Origin: Toxorhynchites rutilus septentrionalis
Lineage: Eukaryota > Arthropoda > Insecta > Diptera > Culicidae
Assembly: GCF_029784135.1 (NCBI RefSeq)
Contig: NC_073746.1
Span: 227,615,882-227,679,881 of the forward strand
Length of the DNA: 64,000 nucleotides
Direction of reading: 5' to 3'
The position numbers and the translations under genes are program-made. The notes below the pieces were generated by a model. It saw only the letters and a list, made by a program, of their open reading frames with translations, was not told the DNA's origin and made no database searches. How positions within the stretch are numbered: position 1 is the stretch's first letter; each line of letters opens with the position of its first letter. Positions 1 to 10,312 of this stretch are shown piece after piece.

Positions 1-2228
1 TCAGGACAATTTCATTTGGAATTGCTCTATGTTTCTAACCAGTTCATTCACCAACCGTAATAAAAAAGAAATGCTGAGGCCGCATCAAAAGTAGGGTAAC
101 ACGGGATGATTTGGACCACCCCTTTATCTCAAAAATTACTACGCGCTTACAACGACACCTCGCGGAAATACCGCAGGACTTTTTTGACACCTAATATTTT
201 CTGAGGGTCGAGTGGTGATAGAATTCAGGTTTAATAATCGCAACGTTTCTGGCAAGAATCTCGATGTTGCTTTTCATTTTTTTTACTTTCGACTGGGTTC
301 GTGTTGGAAAATGGAAAAAAGTCTCCAAATCAGCAGCGTAGGTGCGGGTGGCAAACCCGGCATTTGCCGGGGGCGCTGACCTTTTGGGGCGACAAAATCC
401 AATATTTTTCAATAGCAATGTTTTCCCCGTATTTCTTCCTTCAATTGAGTAGAAAAACATCCATCATGAATATTTGCTTCTATCCATACATGAAACCAAT
501 AACCTCTATTTGATTCTCCCAAAATTGAAACACCCAACATCACACTACACCAATACCTTTTTGATTTTTCCGCTGACTTTTTGGATGGGTTACAAAAAGA
601 GATAGAAAAATGGAAAACAGTGTTTTTGGGGTAAACGGACAGTGGCAGCTATATTGCCACCAATTTTTTCAACTGTTTCAATAGTTTATTCTTTATCAAA
701 GCCAAATATGAAGTTTGATTCGATTCCTTGTCTAGTTTCCACGGCCTTATAAAGGGTCAAAACCATGCGTGCATCATTCGAGGAGATGAAGAAGTAAGCA
801 TCTAATCATGTTACATTTTTTTTGTATTTTTCATTTATAATGGGAGACGGACTAACATCTATGAGCAATGATTAATTGAAGCAGGCTGCGTCAAATTTCG
901 GAAACGTGTATCAGAGGTAGACTGACCAAACGTACCGTTTTTAACCGCTTCCCGTATTATTTAAAAAGTCACACATCAAGTGATTTCACTACTCTACTAA
1001 GCGTTTTAGCGCATATGTTATCCAAGTACACCACGAGTGAGACTTGATGTTGTACGGGAAAGAGTTAACGGGCAGTAACGTATGTTCCATTTTTCATTGT
1101 CCCGTATTTTTATAAATTTGTACCGTATTTTAAATATGAAAAAAAAATCTTTGTTAGACTGTCATGTTGTACTACTATTAGTGATCTTTCAAACATTTAT
1201 TGGCCTTGTTGAAAGAGAAGATGTATCTCTGCCACTAAGGTTGCTGTTAGTATTGTTGATTTTATTAGAATTCTTTAAAATAATAAGGAATCCGTATTTT
1301 TTGACTAGTGAGGTGCAAAGTGTTCTAAAAAAATATAGAAGCTTATGTCCAAAACAAAACCGCACTATTGACGCAGGACTTATTTCGCTTGTTTACCACT
1401 TCGACTGGAGGACTGGTGCCATGCCGCTCTGTGTGTCCCAATTGCAATGATCATAATAGTTTGGTCGGATGAATATCGAGACTTCTTCATCCACATTTTT
1501 TATGATAACAAGCAAAAATCCATGAATGTGAAACAAAGAAGGTTAAGTCGATGCATTCCCCGCTCAGAATCGTTCCCCATATGGCTAAAGCAATGCGAAC
1601 ATGGTTGACCAGTGTGACTGACACACGAAGCACCATTCTAAGGGACAAAATTGGAAGTTATAAGAGTTGAAAAACTCCTGAAAATGTGGAACGAGTAAGA
1701 GTTTCAGTTAAGCAGTCATCGAGCCGGTCTGTGCACAAATATATTGTTGCTTCGCTTTGAAGTTTCATCTCTACAAAATCATAGGAAACTTAAGAATAAA
1801 TGTATGTGATCACATCTGTCGCAAAATACACTGTAAAGAAATGCTTCAGGCAAACCCCCTACAAGGAATTTTCGCGAGTAATTAAGACGATCGCTTTCAC
1901 AGCAGTGGAGTTGAAACAAGTAGAACTTTCGGTATTGGATGGCTGCCAATCCAAGGGAACCCAAATTACTATATTTCCACTCTCCAAAGATCACAATATA
2001 CAGATTTTTAACCGTTTCCGCAGCTGAGCCCGATTCAGCGCATGGCGACAAAAAGCTCTCTGTCACTTTACTGAGCGATTCTTTTCAATAAAAAAAAATT
2101 CGACTCTCTGATGTGATTTTGCTTTTGAACCTTGTATGGAGCAAAATCGTTGTGTGTGATATCAGCATTAGCAGAGACTACAAACTGCTTGTTCGTTGGA
2201 GTGAGACTGAGTATTAGAATTAGAATTT
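1..2228. other. AT-rich DNA without a recognisable gene
   Basis: No reading frame here resembles a known protein; the longest frame, at 1082-1450, is low-complexity and hydrophobic and shows no family motif. The stretch 1346-1380 carries a diverged copy of the dispersed motif seen elsewhere in the window (TTGACGCAGGACT at 1368-1380, preceded by a GTCC..AAAC..AACCGCA segment). Otherwise I see nothing. Confidence 0.5.
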
Positions 2229-2275
2229 TGTTGAATTAAAGAGACTTTAAACTCTGGGAGTTCATTCACCTACAC
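2229..2275. repeat. copy of the dispersed TTTAAACT..GTTCATTC flank
   Basis: GAATTAAAGAGACTTTAAAC followed by AGTTCATTC recurs at 17703-17740 on the same strand and at about 8568-8607 on the opposite strand. In those two copies a histone-type 3' hairpin, or its decayed form, lies directly beside it; here the hairpin is no longer visible. It is a fragment of the histone-like repeat module. Confidence 0.5.
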
Positions 2276-2807
2276 TCTGTCCAACTTCTATAAGACCACC
2301 CTGATTCTATTTTGTTGCAAAACAACCAGTTGTAATTTCAACAAGATACACTCATACATTGTTGAATGCTTAGAATAAAGTATATTTAACGTCAATTTCG
2401 TACAAAAGAGTTGTTTGTTAATTTATTGTGCCTCAATATGATAATTTTAGCTCTGCAGTTTCTATAAGAAATTCGTAAGGATTATAAATGAAAAATTCAC
2501 AACGATCGACTGATTTACATGTCAATAATTGGCAACCTTACCATTTAGGCTAATAACCTGGAAAATTCGTGTTGGAATACTATTTACCAAAAGCTACTGA
2601 ACGAATTTCTCGATATTTTTCCATGTATCCGAAATTGCGATCTTGAGCTCTTCAATCGTGGTGTTCCGTTTTCTAACAGTGTAGATTCTGCGTACAAGGA
2701 TCCCCCTAAGATTTTCAACAGAATTCAGATCTGGAGAGTGAGCCGTCCAAAAAATTAAGTTTTTGGTCCTTAATCCATTGCTTAGTTTCCTTGCTGAGCC
2801 TTATTTT

Positions 2808-2984
2808 TTATTTTTTTTTTATCAAAATCGTTTATTTTTACAGGCTCATAGGTTTACAGGAGCCGAACTCCTTACTGTATTGTTACTAGTATATATACAT
2901 TTTTTCTTAATTCTAATGTTAACAATATAGGAAACCGATTACTCGTGGTCGACTCGAGTTTAGAAGAGTGACATATTTTCTTCA
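2808..2984 (-). mobile_element. 5'-truncated LINE insertion (3' UTR only)
   Basis: This 177 bp segment matches the 3' UTR of the LINE at 13682-14456 (shared TTTATTTTTACAGGCTCA, GGAGCCGAACTC and GGAAACCGATTACTCG blocks). It is flanked by an exact 12 bp target duplication GAGCCTTATTTT at 2796-2807 and 2985-2996. The A-rich tail lies at the low-coordinate side, so it inserted in - orientation. It interrupts the Tc1 relic and is therefore younger than it. Confidence 0.85.
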
Positions 2985-3480
2985 GAGCCTTATTTTGCTG
3001 GAATGTGTTTTTTTTGTGACGATATCCACGCAAAAACGGTAGGAGAGAGGATTTCAGAACATATATGTAATCCTCGAATGATATGAAAGCTGTCTTGAGC
3101 TTTCCGGTTGCAGAGAATCCCGCCCAAACCATGCACGAGTCCCCACAAAAATTCCTGGTTGAAAAATACTGTTCCCTCTTCCGTAAATCACACCAGTACC
3201 CGTTGAAACCATCAAGACCATCCTAATTGAACTTTTTTTCGTCAGTGAAAATAACCTATATATTGAAGAACTTTTCACTATGGTATATAGCAAAATGTAT
3301 TATTTTGGAAACATTCTTTGTCACAACATACCCATGTTCCACTGTCGGTTCATGTGAGCTTTGGCAATACTCAGACGTCTTCCAATGTGATGGTGTAAGA
3401 TGCTTTAACCTTTCAAACCCTCTTTATATGAGGATTTTTACCAAAACTTGACGAATTGTCACCCGAGTAACATTAAAATT

Positions 3481-3734
3481 GAGGGGCTTAGAATGCAAGG
3501 GGTGTAAGTGATTTGATCGATTTCTCTTCATCAACTTTTTCTTTAGTTAATAACTCAATTGCGAATACGTTCCAATTTAAGTTTGTGATAGGGTCCGATA
3601 GATGAAGTTCTGACCTATCTTACACATTGTCAAATACAGCTGGGAATGTATTTGTAATAAGTTATGACCAAAAGAGAGAATCGATGTAGAGAATTCGATC
3701 AAATCACTTACACCCCTTTCATTCTAAGCCCCTC
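3481..3734. mobile_element. MITE with 40 bp inverted repeats nested in Tc1
   Basis: The 254 bp element begins GAGGGGCTTAGAATG and ends with its inverted complement. About 40 bp of the two ends are complementary with one mismatch and continue imperfectly inward. AATT lies on both sides (3477-3480 and 3735-3738) as a probable 4 bp target duplication, because removing the element plus one AATT restores continuity of the Tc1 relic. There is no coding capacity. The superfamily is not certain. Confidence 0.85.
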
Positions 3735-4140
3735 AATTGAAATAGTGCTTTGTTTGCATAAGCGATTTTGAGGTATTCGAATCTGTTCAAGCTATTTCCC
3801 GCTTATCATGGTCAGAGAACTTCGATTTACGTGGAGCTTTCTCCTTCTTACCGTATCCTCGAGGATTCGTCAAATAATTGAGCACTGCTTGATGGGATCG
3901 TCCAATCCGATGAGAAATTTCTATAATACCAACATTTTCTTGGTGAAATGCAACGATTCTTTCTTTTCTTTTCTTTTTCAAAACAACTAAAACAACGGAA
4001 AAATGTAACTGGTCTTACAGAAACTTGACACTTTGAAAATACAAAACCTTTCGTTTACGCTCAGCGCTTGCACACACATATTAAAATCATGCAATGTATG
4101 GTAGTCACCAAAACAAACACACCAGAATATAAGTTGAAGC

Positions 4141-4590
4141 ATTGTTTATTTATTTTATTTTATTTTACAAAGACAACAGGCTATATATAGATGCTCTAAT
4201 GCTTCATAACTACTACTACTACTACTTATAATACTACCACTACAAACTACAACTATATAAATATATACTACTGTAACTAATCAAGTTGATTAAGAGCAAT
4301 AGAATACATTTTTTGAGGGACAAACGAGACAGATGGAAATCGACACTACAACGGTTGAATACGCAGCACATGCTAGATATAGCTTCATTATACCCGTAAT
4401 TTGTTCGGGTTGATGGGATGTATAAATAGTTCTGAGATCGTAAATTACGGTGATTTATGTTGAAATTAATCAACCGAAGGAGCTCAGGACAATCGATGTT
4501 CGACAAAATCAAGTCTGAGGTAAATAGGGCCTTGGCAACGTTCCTGCGTGAAACTAATGGGTCCAGTCCAATCAATGATAATGACACAAG
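4141..4590 (-). mobile_element. Jockey-like LINE C-terminus and 3' end
   Basis: The - strand frame 4587-4240 contains the C-terminal signature of Jockey-group reverse transcriptases: DCPELLRLINFNI, then R..RS.NYL.IPSTRTNYGYNEAISSMCCVFN. After its stop comes a short 3' UTR ending in an AAATAAAATAAAATAAATAAA-like tail at 4141-4160. The 5' part, with endonuclease and catalytic RT motifs, is absent, as expected of a 5'-truncated insertion. No clear target duplication was found. Non-functional. Confidence 0.7.
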
Positions 4591-4917
4591 GCACCAAGAG
4601 CATCATTGGTCTTATAGAAGTTGTGTATATAGAAAATTAGAAATCGTGAATAGTGTATATATAAGTTATAAACGGCAGGGCTAATTTGCAATATCTCCTC
4701 TCTCCGCACTGGCCATACAAATGAGCGCTGCATTTGAATTTCGAGCGAGCGATTTACGCACATCTTATTCACAATGGTATATCTTTATGCTACTGCGTTG
4801 GAGTACATTGAAACATAGAGAACTAGTCTAGGAGAAACATAACAGTATTATAGTAAAGTCCAATAAAGTCCGGAATTACCAGATATTCAAAGTAGCATTT
4901 GTAAAAAAAAGTTGATG

Positions 4918-5560
4918 GGTCTGAGCCTAGGGGCACGGACGGTATCTTGACATAGGACTGTGATTGTAGATAGTAATTGCATTTGATTTGAGTTTTTTCA
5001 TTGTTCAAAATCTGTATCAGCAGCCTGCTAAATTCATTAATTGCATTTTTTACATGACCAAACAACATAATCGATATAATGACATCCAGGACCACAATTA
5101 CATTACATAAAATCTCTATCAACGTTTAACCTATTGAGCCAGGCTCTCGTCAAATCTTTGGGAAGCATAGACTGAAGGATTATGACAACTGATAAATGCC
5201 TATTATAGGCAAATTGAGAATAATTCATAATACGCATCTAATCGCATTGTGAGCTAACGCCGAATTGTAGACGAAAATATTGCTCGTTGCGTTATGGGGG
5301 AAAACGAGTGGCTAGTAAAATCGAAAAAACATACCCAAATCAATAGTCAAATTGTTAACTTTTTTTCGCTATATTCACTGTTCATGTCTTAAACAAAAAA
5401 AAAAGTTGGATAAATTTCCTGTCTGATGGTATACAACACAACATTTGTCGCAATAACGATCTTGAGTAATATGCGTTTGATAACTCTTAATGAATCGTTA
5501 CATTTTTCGTAGAGTTACCCCCCTATATAAAAATCAAAGACATAGTCCTATGTCAAAAAC
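4918..5560. repeat. unit bounded by inverted GACATAGGACT motifs
   Basis: The left edge carries AGCCTAGGGGCACGGACG and then TTGACATAGGACT (4947-4959). The same arrangement recurs at about 39961-39998. The right edge carries GACATAGTCCTATGTC (5539-5554), a perfect inverted form of the motif. The interior (~600 bp) has no recognisable protein. It appears to be a diverged member of the family seen at 7.1-8.3 and 26.9-28.1 kb. Confidence 0.45.
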
Positions 5561-6664
5561 TTACTGTTCATGCCTAATTAGGAAGGCAAGGATTATAATT
5601 AATGAGATAACAAACTTGGAATATATTGGAACCGTACCAGTTGCAAAACGTTACACGAACACTGTGAATTTCCGAAAAGGAAAACAAATTTCAGAAATTC
5701 AGAGAATTCGTGAAGCTCGCCGATTGTATTTTGTGTTTGGCTGGTAGTAGCGCATCAGTTAAAAGATTTTTCTACGATAATCAATCTTTGGCCAACAGAA
5801 AAGTTACGACATAAACACTATGATAATTGTCAAACAGAACTTTGAACTGGAATGTGACAATTTTTTTGATAAAATTTCCGAAAATCATAATCTTTTTCAC
5901 AAAGTCCATTCAACATCTAAATTTCTTATTTTTGTAGAGACCAAAGCAGGTACATATAAGAATGTTGAATTAATTGGTTAATTCCTGAACTATTTGGTCA
6001 GCCTAATCAGAGATGAAAGTGTTCAAGACGCAGATGAAGGACCTATTCTCTGACCCGCCTTTAGGTATCTTGAACATTATTCTCAGATATTCTCTAGAAG
6101 TAGTTTATCCTAACATCGAGACAGCGCTACGAATTTTGTTGATGCTTCCGGATACTGGAATCGTGCGAATGCAGTTTCAGCAAGTTTAAATTGATTAAAA
6201 ATTATCTGCGTTCTAAAATGAACCTAGACCTTGGCAATCCTTTAGAACGTAAGGCAAAGATTTGAATAGAGAATAAGCGAAGGTGGTTATGATATTTCTA
6301 GCGTTCTAAACTGCTCAACTGCTCAAAGTGAACATCGGCCGCAATCTCAAAACTAGTGAAAACATCGGCAAAAAGTGATATTTTTTGGGCGCCATTTTCA
6401 TAGTTTGCCTGGGACGCTGTATACCCTCACTATGCCACTGCTCCAAATTATTTGGTCTCATTTTCATTACATTGTCCATAAGCTGAATTATGACATTGTA
6501 TGTTTTTGCAGTCTGCAAAATGTTAGAGAATCAGACGGTCCCTAGTTGAGTGTTATACGGTGTTTTCGCAAAGTATTATTACGATTTAGTTTGCATTATT
6601 TATAAACAAAATTATCATCAATGTTTCCGTATCATGAACTAGAATTTTCTTTGATGATCTAAAT
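5561..6664. other. no recognisable feature
   Basis: AT-rich sequence with no coding similarity, no inverted-repeat ends and no repeat shared with the rest of the window that I could find. Confidence 0.4.
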
Positions 6665-6875
6665 ATTTTGATTTTATTAGGTCATTTAACTAGGAGTCGG
6701 ATACGGAGTCGGTAAAATTTTTTCGACTCCGATTCCGACTCCTAGTATAATAAAATTTCTTCCGACTCCGACTCCTACTCCGACTCCGACTCCTACTCCG
6801 ACTCCGACTCCTACTCCGACTCCGACTCCTACTCCGACTCCGACTCCTTGACTCCGACTTCGACTCCATAAACCT
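6665..6875. repeat. GACTCC minisatellite in a dispersed repeat
   Basis: CGACTC hexamers organised in an 18 bp period (ACTCCGACTCCGACTCCT) occupy about 6760-6865, with an inverted GAGTCGG block at 6693-6712. The flank TTGATTTTATTAGGTCATTTAAC recurs inverted at 55840-55868 beside another GAGTCGG tract, so both are copies of one dispersed element with an internal variable repeat. The apparent Ser-Arg or Gly-Val reading frames across it are artefacts of the repeat. Confidence 0.85.
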
Positions 6876-6914
6876 GGATAAAATCGTGTTTGTTTTCTGT
6901 GCACAATATACTAA

Positions 6915-7105
6915 ATGTGCTGGAAAGTCCCGGATTTTTTCAACAGATGGCGCCACTAAAAATAAACAAGATTCGTTTCGAGAGGTTCATCTGACGCTAG
7001 CTTATGTGTAAAGTTTCATGACATTTCATTTATTTGTTCACAAACTACAGTTGTTTATATGTTACTACCTGAGCATTCGTGAAGAAAATGGAAAAAAGTC
7101 ACAGG
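6915..7105 (+). mobile_element. probable mariner 5' end
   Basis: The segment starts like a mariner terminal repeat and leader (GGAAAGTCCCGG, then CAACAGATGGCGCCAC and TTTCGAGAGGTTCATCTGACGC) and reaches an ATG reading MEKSHRRV before identity is lost at the start of the next repeat. Mariners of this type begin with a MEK tripeptide. No further transposase sequence follows, so this is only the left end, probably cut by the histone-like module. Tentative. Confidence 0.4.
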
Positions 7106-7106
7106 A

Positions 7107-8306
7107 GGGTTGTGTCCGAGACACGACCGCATAGTTGACGTAGGATTCCGTTAGACTATATGTTGATTTTGGATATGTTTTAAGAATTACATCGTTAAAC
7201 TCTTTGATAATTATATGGTGGCCCTGAAAAGGGCCGTTTTGTTTGGTTGTTGGGTATTGTATGTTAACTCCACCAGTGTTTATCGAGTGATGATGGCAGA
7301 AGGATGGTAAACAGTCGTTGGATGGTGCGTATCAGATGAAAGATACCGAAGTGGAACGATATATGATGAAAACCGCCCTCTGTGATCCTAGACGAGATGC
7401 CTCCTGTGATATGTATGCATGAAATAAAGAAAAAAAACTCACCAATGTAATATAAGACAATTACTAATACCGAACACAATTATAGTTTTTCCTCATCAGT
7501 AAAAACATGTTACTTTAATATAGAGAAAACATATTTGAAATGGAAATTTTTTTTATAATTTTTACTTTCTGAGTGTTTATTCAACCCAATTCAATTTTAA
7601 TTGGACTAACAACATCTAATACTATATATAGAGGATATGGGAAATCACTTTTTCGAATATTTCTTCACATTTCCAATTTTTCTCGCCGTATAAACCTCCC
7701 TCGGGTGGCCGTTCTCGAACGGGAACACACCTTGGTTTTTAATTTTAGGAAATTAAAATAAATCGTTTCATATATCAAGTCATTTTTAGCACAACTGCTA
7801 CCATATACAATTTTACACTTACACTTGTGCTAAATTTTTCACAATAAACGATCGGTCATTGATATGAAATTTCATGGAGCAACCCCCGACTTGCATATAT
7901 TTGCAATGCCGATTTCCCCGAGCACCTTGATTTTTATGTCTCTGTTAGGGAACACATTTCGATAGGAACAAAAGATCCCCCTACTTTAATATATTTGCAA
8001 TACCGATTTCCCCCAGGCAGCTTGGTTTTGATGTCTCTGTTAGGGACTCGCCGCATGTGTCTTCAATTTCGGCCAGTCAGAGGAGGGTATTTCCGTTAGG
8101 ATAGGGGATGAGATTATTTTCTTCAATATAAAAAATTGTTATGGAGTACCGAAATCGATTGACGCAAAAATGTCATCAATCCATCATGAAATGACTGAGC
8201 AATAAGCATTTGAAATTGGACAATTTTCACGATGTAATCGATTTTCGATTTTCAATTTGTACCTCAATATGTTTCCGAAAGACGTAATCCAACGTCAAAA
8301 AATCTT
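7107..8306. repeat. histone-like repeat module, copy 1
   Basis: The left edge is GGGTTGTGTCCGAGACACGACC followed by TTGACGTAGGATT (7135-7147). The right edge is GACGTAATCCAACGTC (8281-8296). Inside are a histone-type hairpin at 7220-7235 and a ~92 bp tandem duplication at about 7886-8050 (ATATTTGCAATRCCGATTTCC and TGTCTCTGTTAGGGA occur in both units). From about 8050 to 8306 the sequence parallels 9635-9914. No intact gene is visible. A GAGGGCGGTTTT stretch on the - strand near 7375 loosely recalls histone H2A, but I do not claim it. Confidence 0.55.
7220..7235 (-). terminator. histone-type 3' processing hairpin
   Basis: On the - strand this reads GGCCCTTTTCAGGGCC followed by ACCA, an exact match to the metazoan replication-dependent histone mRNA hairpin (6 bp stem, TTTT/TTTC loop, ACCA after the stem). 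It is preceded by CAACCAAACAAAAC, an A/C-rich leader normal for such sites. In functional genes SLBP binds it and cleavage follows just downstream. No intact histone frame lies upstream here. Confidence 0.75.
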
Positions 8307-8550
8307 ATATGAAAATTGCACATGAAAAAAAATGTGTTTGAATGATGTGTTTTGGTAGAAACATCAGGCAATATGCCTTCGGGCCTTCTAGTTCGATGGG
8401 AGATTAATCTGCCTCCCTAAAAGAATATTGCTCATGGCGTCGCTTGGTGCCACCGAAAGCAGACTCGTTTGCTGAGGAGTGCTGAGCGACAATGAAAATG
8501 TCTTTCTAAAGATAGGTCGAGAAAGAGTATGAACTAGTTTTCTTCGCAAG

Positions 8551-8566
8551 GGCCCTTCTCAGGGCT
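8551..8566 (+). terminator. histone-type 3' hairpin, second copy
   Basis: GGCCCTTCTCAGGGCT forms a 6 bp stem (one G-T wobble) with a TCTC loop. It is followed by AGAGACGAATGAAC and, about 45 bases on, by the purine-rich CAAAAGAAGAAAA, which resembles a histone downstream element. A decayed copy of the same hairpin plus flank lies at about 17735-17766 on the opposite strand (GGCCTTTTGAAGACT). No histone coding sequence was recognised just upstream. Confidence 0.6.
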
Positions 8567-9042
8567 AGAGACGAATGAACGTAAAGTTTAAAGTCTCTAT
8601 AATTCAAAAGAAGAAAAATATTGCTACCAGATGTCACGAGCTTCGACATTTTTTGCTACTATGGTGCTACTCGCCCGTGTAGTTGGCGCAAAGGCACCGC
8701 AAAAATATTATTTTATAGAATTCCTTCATGCATTTTTCTGATACGGGCTGTGTATCGTTCGTTCTTGTTTTTGAAGGGACTTTAACCCAAAGGTCATTCG
8801 TCCCTAACGGGCTGTGTATGACTGGAGCGTTCCGTTATATACGTGCATGCATATGTCCTTCGCTTCTTTTGCCAAATCCAGTAAAAGGTGGTTGATGAAA
8901 CGTATGTTTTTGACGTGATACGTTCCATGTTAGTTGTTAGTAGAAAATGTAAAAATAAACAGTATTTTTGATCGGTTTTATATAGTTTTTGTGGTAAGTG
9001 GAAAACAGTAAAATAAGCTCTTTTGTTTCAAAACAAATTGAT

Positions 9043-9058
9043 AGTCCTGAGAAGGACT
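9043..9058 (-). terminator. histone-type 3' hairpin of the H4 relic
   Basis: The - strand reads AGTCCTTCTCAGGACT, a 6 bp stem with a four-base loop, preceded by AACCATTCC and followed within 25 bases by GAAACAAAAGAGC, which resembles the U7-binding downstream element. It lies about 165 bp downstream of the last recognisable H4 codon, on the same strand. Confidence 0.7.
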
Positions 9059-9059
9059 G

Positions 9060-9440
9060 GAATGGTTTGGTTGTACGGAATCTGCTGCGTTTCAGTCGGA
9101 TGTAGCAGTTTAGTTCTGGGAGCGGTAGCTTTTACGGATTCGCTGATGCTTTCCTTGACTTTGGCGCCATCGACTTCTGTGCGTCGATTTGCGAGGGTTT
9201 GATTGGCACCACCACGACGAGCTAAACGACGGATAGCGGGTGTGATACGATGCGATGCAATGCACTTCGCTCCTCTGCCTCCTTTGCCGCATCCAATTGT
9301 TGATGTGAAGAGGAGCGCACCAGCAATGCACACTAGATTTAATTCGATGCTCTCCGCTGCTTCCTCTTCTTTGCTCCCTTTGCCGCACCGCATCCATCGC
9401 TGGTTGCCGATGGCTTCCTCTCCTTTGCCGCACCGTATGG
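9060..9440 (-). pseudogene. broken histone H4 gene
   Basis: Histone H4 is a core nucleosome protein of about 103 residues. On the - strand near 9200-9240 the frame reads ITPAIRRLARRGG, the H4 segment ITKPAIRRLARRGG lacking one Lys, preceded by CGKGGRGAKCIASHRI, a decayed form of the Gly/Lys-rich tail. The start region is damaged: the expected ATG before the first CGGCAAAGG (about 9430) reads ATACGG. The segment CTAGTGTGCA..TGCGGCAAAGG is repeated three times (near 9290, 9383 and 9430), a tandem expansion of the leader/start boundary. Everything after RRGG is unrelated to H4, so the C-terminal two-thirds are lost. Promoter boxes upstream and a 3' hairpin downstream remain. This argues for a DNA-level copy rather than a copy of an mRNA. 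It cannot encode a working histone. Confidence 0.75.
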
Positions 9441-9533
9441 TGTTGGTTGATTTGTAGAACACTGCACACTAGAAGCCCAGATGTTTGCCGATCTGAACGT
9501 TGAACGAGAATGAGATCCAAAAATGCTACCGTT

Positions 9534-9658
9534 CTTTTATATCAGTTGGTATGTGAGAAATAGGCGCCCCCCACTCGCTCGCTATGCAAATATTTGACTT
9601 ATCGGGGAACGAAAGAAGCGAAGCAGGCGAAAAAGAAATGACGTCAATTTCGACCAAT
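9534..9658 (-). promoter_or_regulatory. histone-like promoter of the H4 relic
   Basis: Reading towards lower coordinates: an ATTGG/CCAAT box (9654-9658), a perfect CRE TGACGTCA (9639-9646), a perfect octamer ATTTGCAT (9584-9591) and a TATAAAAG box (9534-9541). The H4-like start lies about 100 bp further on. Octamer, CCAAT and TATA elements are usual for histone genes. The same upstream arrangement, with the CRE and CCAAT boxes mutated, is present at 8050-8080. Confidence 0.65.
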
Positions 9659-9925
9659 CAGTACCGTTTGGATAAGGGTTGAGATTTTTCAATTGTTCGA
9701 TAGTTAATTACATGATATATATTATTTTATTCAAGATGGAAAATTGTTATAGAGTGCCGCAATGTTTTGATGTAATCTCATCAAATCTCATCAATCCGTC
9801 ATGAAATGACTGAGCAATAAGCGCTTGAAATTGGACATTTTTCACGATGCGATCGATATTCGTTTTTCAATTTGTACCCCAATATGTTCCCGAAAGACGT
9901 AATCCTACGTCAAAAGATGAATATC
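9635..9925. repeat. second copy of the module's upstream flank
   Basis: This segment is a diverged direct repeat of 8050-8306. Shared blocks include ATGAAATGACTGAGCAATAAG, TTTTTCAATTTGTACC and AATATGTT.CCGAAAGACGTAATCC. It ends with GACGTAATCCTACGTC at 9897-9912, the near-palindrome found at the right edge of other copies. It lies directly upstream of the H4-type promoter. Confidence 0.7.
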
Positions 9926-10084
9926 AGATTTTGATCAAACACTGTTTTATGATGGGAAAATCTCCTGGATAATCAATGCAGTGGTTGAAGAAATGTTATT
10001 CCACTTCTGCTCCTCCTTTTTTGTGCGATATTTTGAACATGAAAAAGCTATCCGCGGGATAGGTGACGCGTTTGCTGACCGTTT

Positions 10085-10312
10085 GGCGTTGTTGAATGCG
10101 TAATCGAGTGGACTTCTTTCGAAATTTTGTGACAATGGATGAAACGTGGATCCACTACCACACTCCTGAGTCCAATAGGCAGTCTGCAGAGTGACTGACA
10201 AGCATATTTCGAAAACTTATACGTTTCGTACTTCAGAAAGGGAATCGAAATGTTGGAAACTTGCTATACCAAGTGTATTGCCCTCGAAGGAAACTATGCT
10301 GAGGAATGAAGA
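10085..10312 (+). mobile_element. mariner transposase relic with internal deletion
   Basis: The frame at 10128-10190 reads VTMDETWIHYHTPESNRQSAE then a stop: the classic mariner block around the first catalytic Asp. About 30 bp later a second block reads LRKGIEMLETCYTKCIALEGNYAEE and a stop, the mariner C-terminus. The ~150 residues normally between them, including the other two catalytic Asp residues, are missing. Inverted repeats were not identified. Confidence 0.8.

Larger units (their letters stand above)
2540..3990 (-). mobile_element. Tc1-like DNA transposon relic, interrupted twice
   Basis: Reading the - strand from 3981 downwards, an N-terminal helix-turn-helix is visible (EISHRIGRSHQAVLNYL, then NPRGYGKKEK), followed by a region like VTRVTIRQVL, the catalytic-core segment TDEKKFN..DGLDGF..YWCDLRK with the first Asp, a MVWAGFSATGK segment, FQQNKA (the usual FQQDNA with the second Asp changed to Asn), and finally AHSPDLNSVENL with the Glu near 2745. 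This order is that of a DD34E Tc1 transposase. Several stops and frameshifts break it. A 254 bp MITE (3481-3734) and a 177 bp LINE tail (2808-2984) are inserted in it. Terminal inverted repeats were not identified, so the ends are approximate. Confidence 0.85.

Noticed and set aside
1082..1450. 122-codon hydrophobic frame
   Set aside because: It overlaps a copy of the dispersed motif, has AT-driven hydrophobicity, no recognisable domain and no splice or promoter context.
6686..6956. Open frames giving long Ser-Arg or Gly-Val repeats
   Set aside because: They are translations of the CGACTC minisatellite, which also recurs in shortened form at 55.8 kb; no coding signal outside the repeat.
7262..7480. 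Possible histone H2A remnant upstream of the hairpin at 7220
   Set aside because: Only a short GAGGGCGGTTTT-type similarity was visible; not enough to claim a second histone pseudogene.
8050..9925. Direct repeats interpreted as LTRs of a retrotransposon
   Set aside because: No TG...CA ends, primer-binding site, polypurine tract or pol sequence between them; a duplicated histone-like module fits better.
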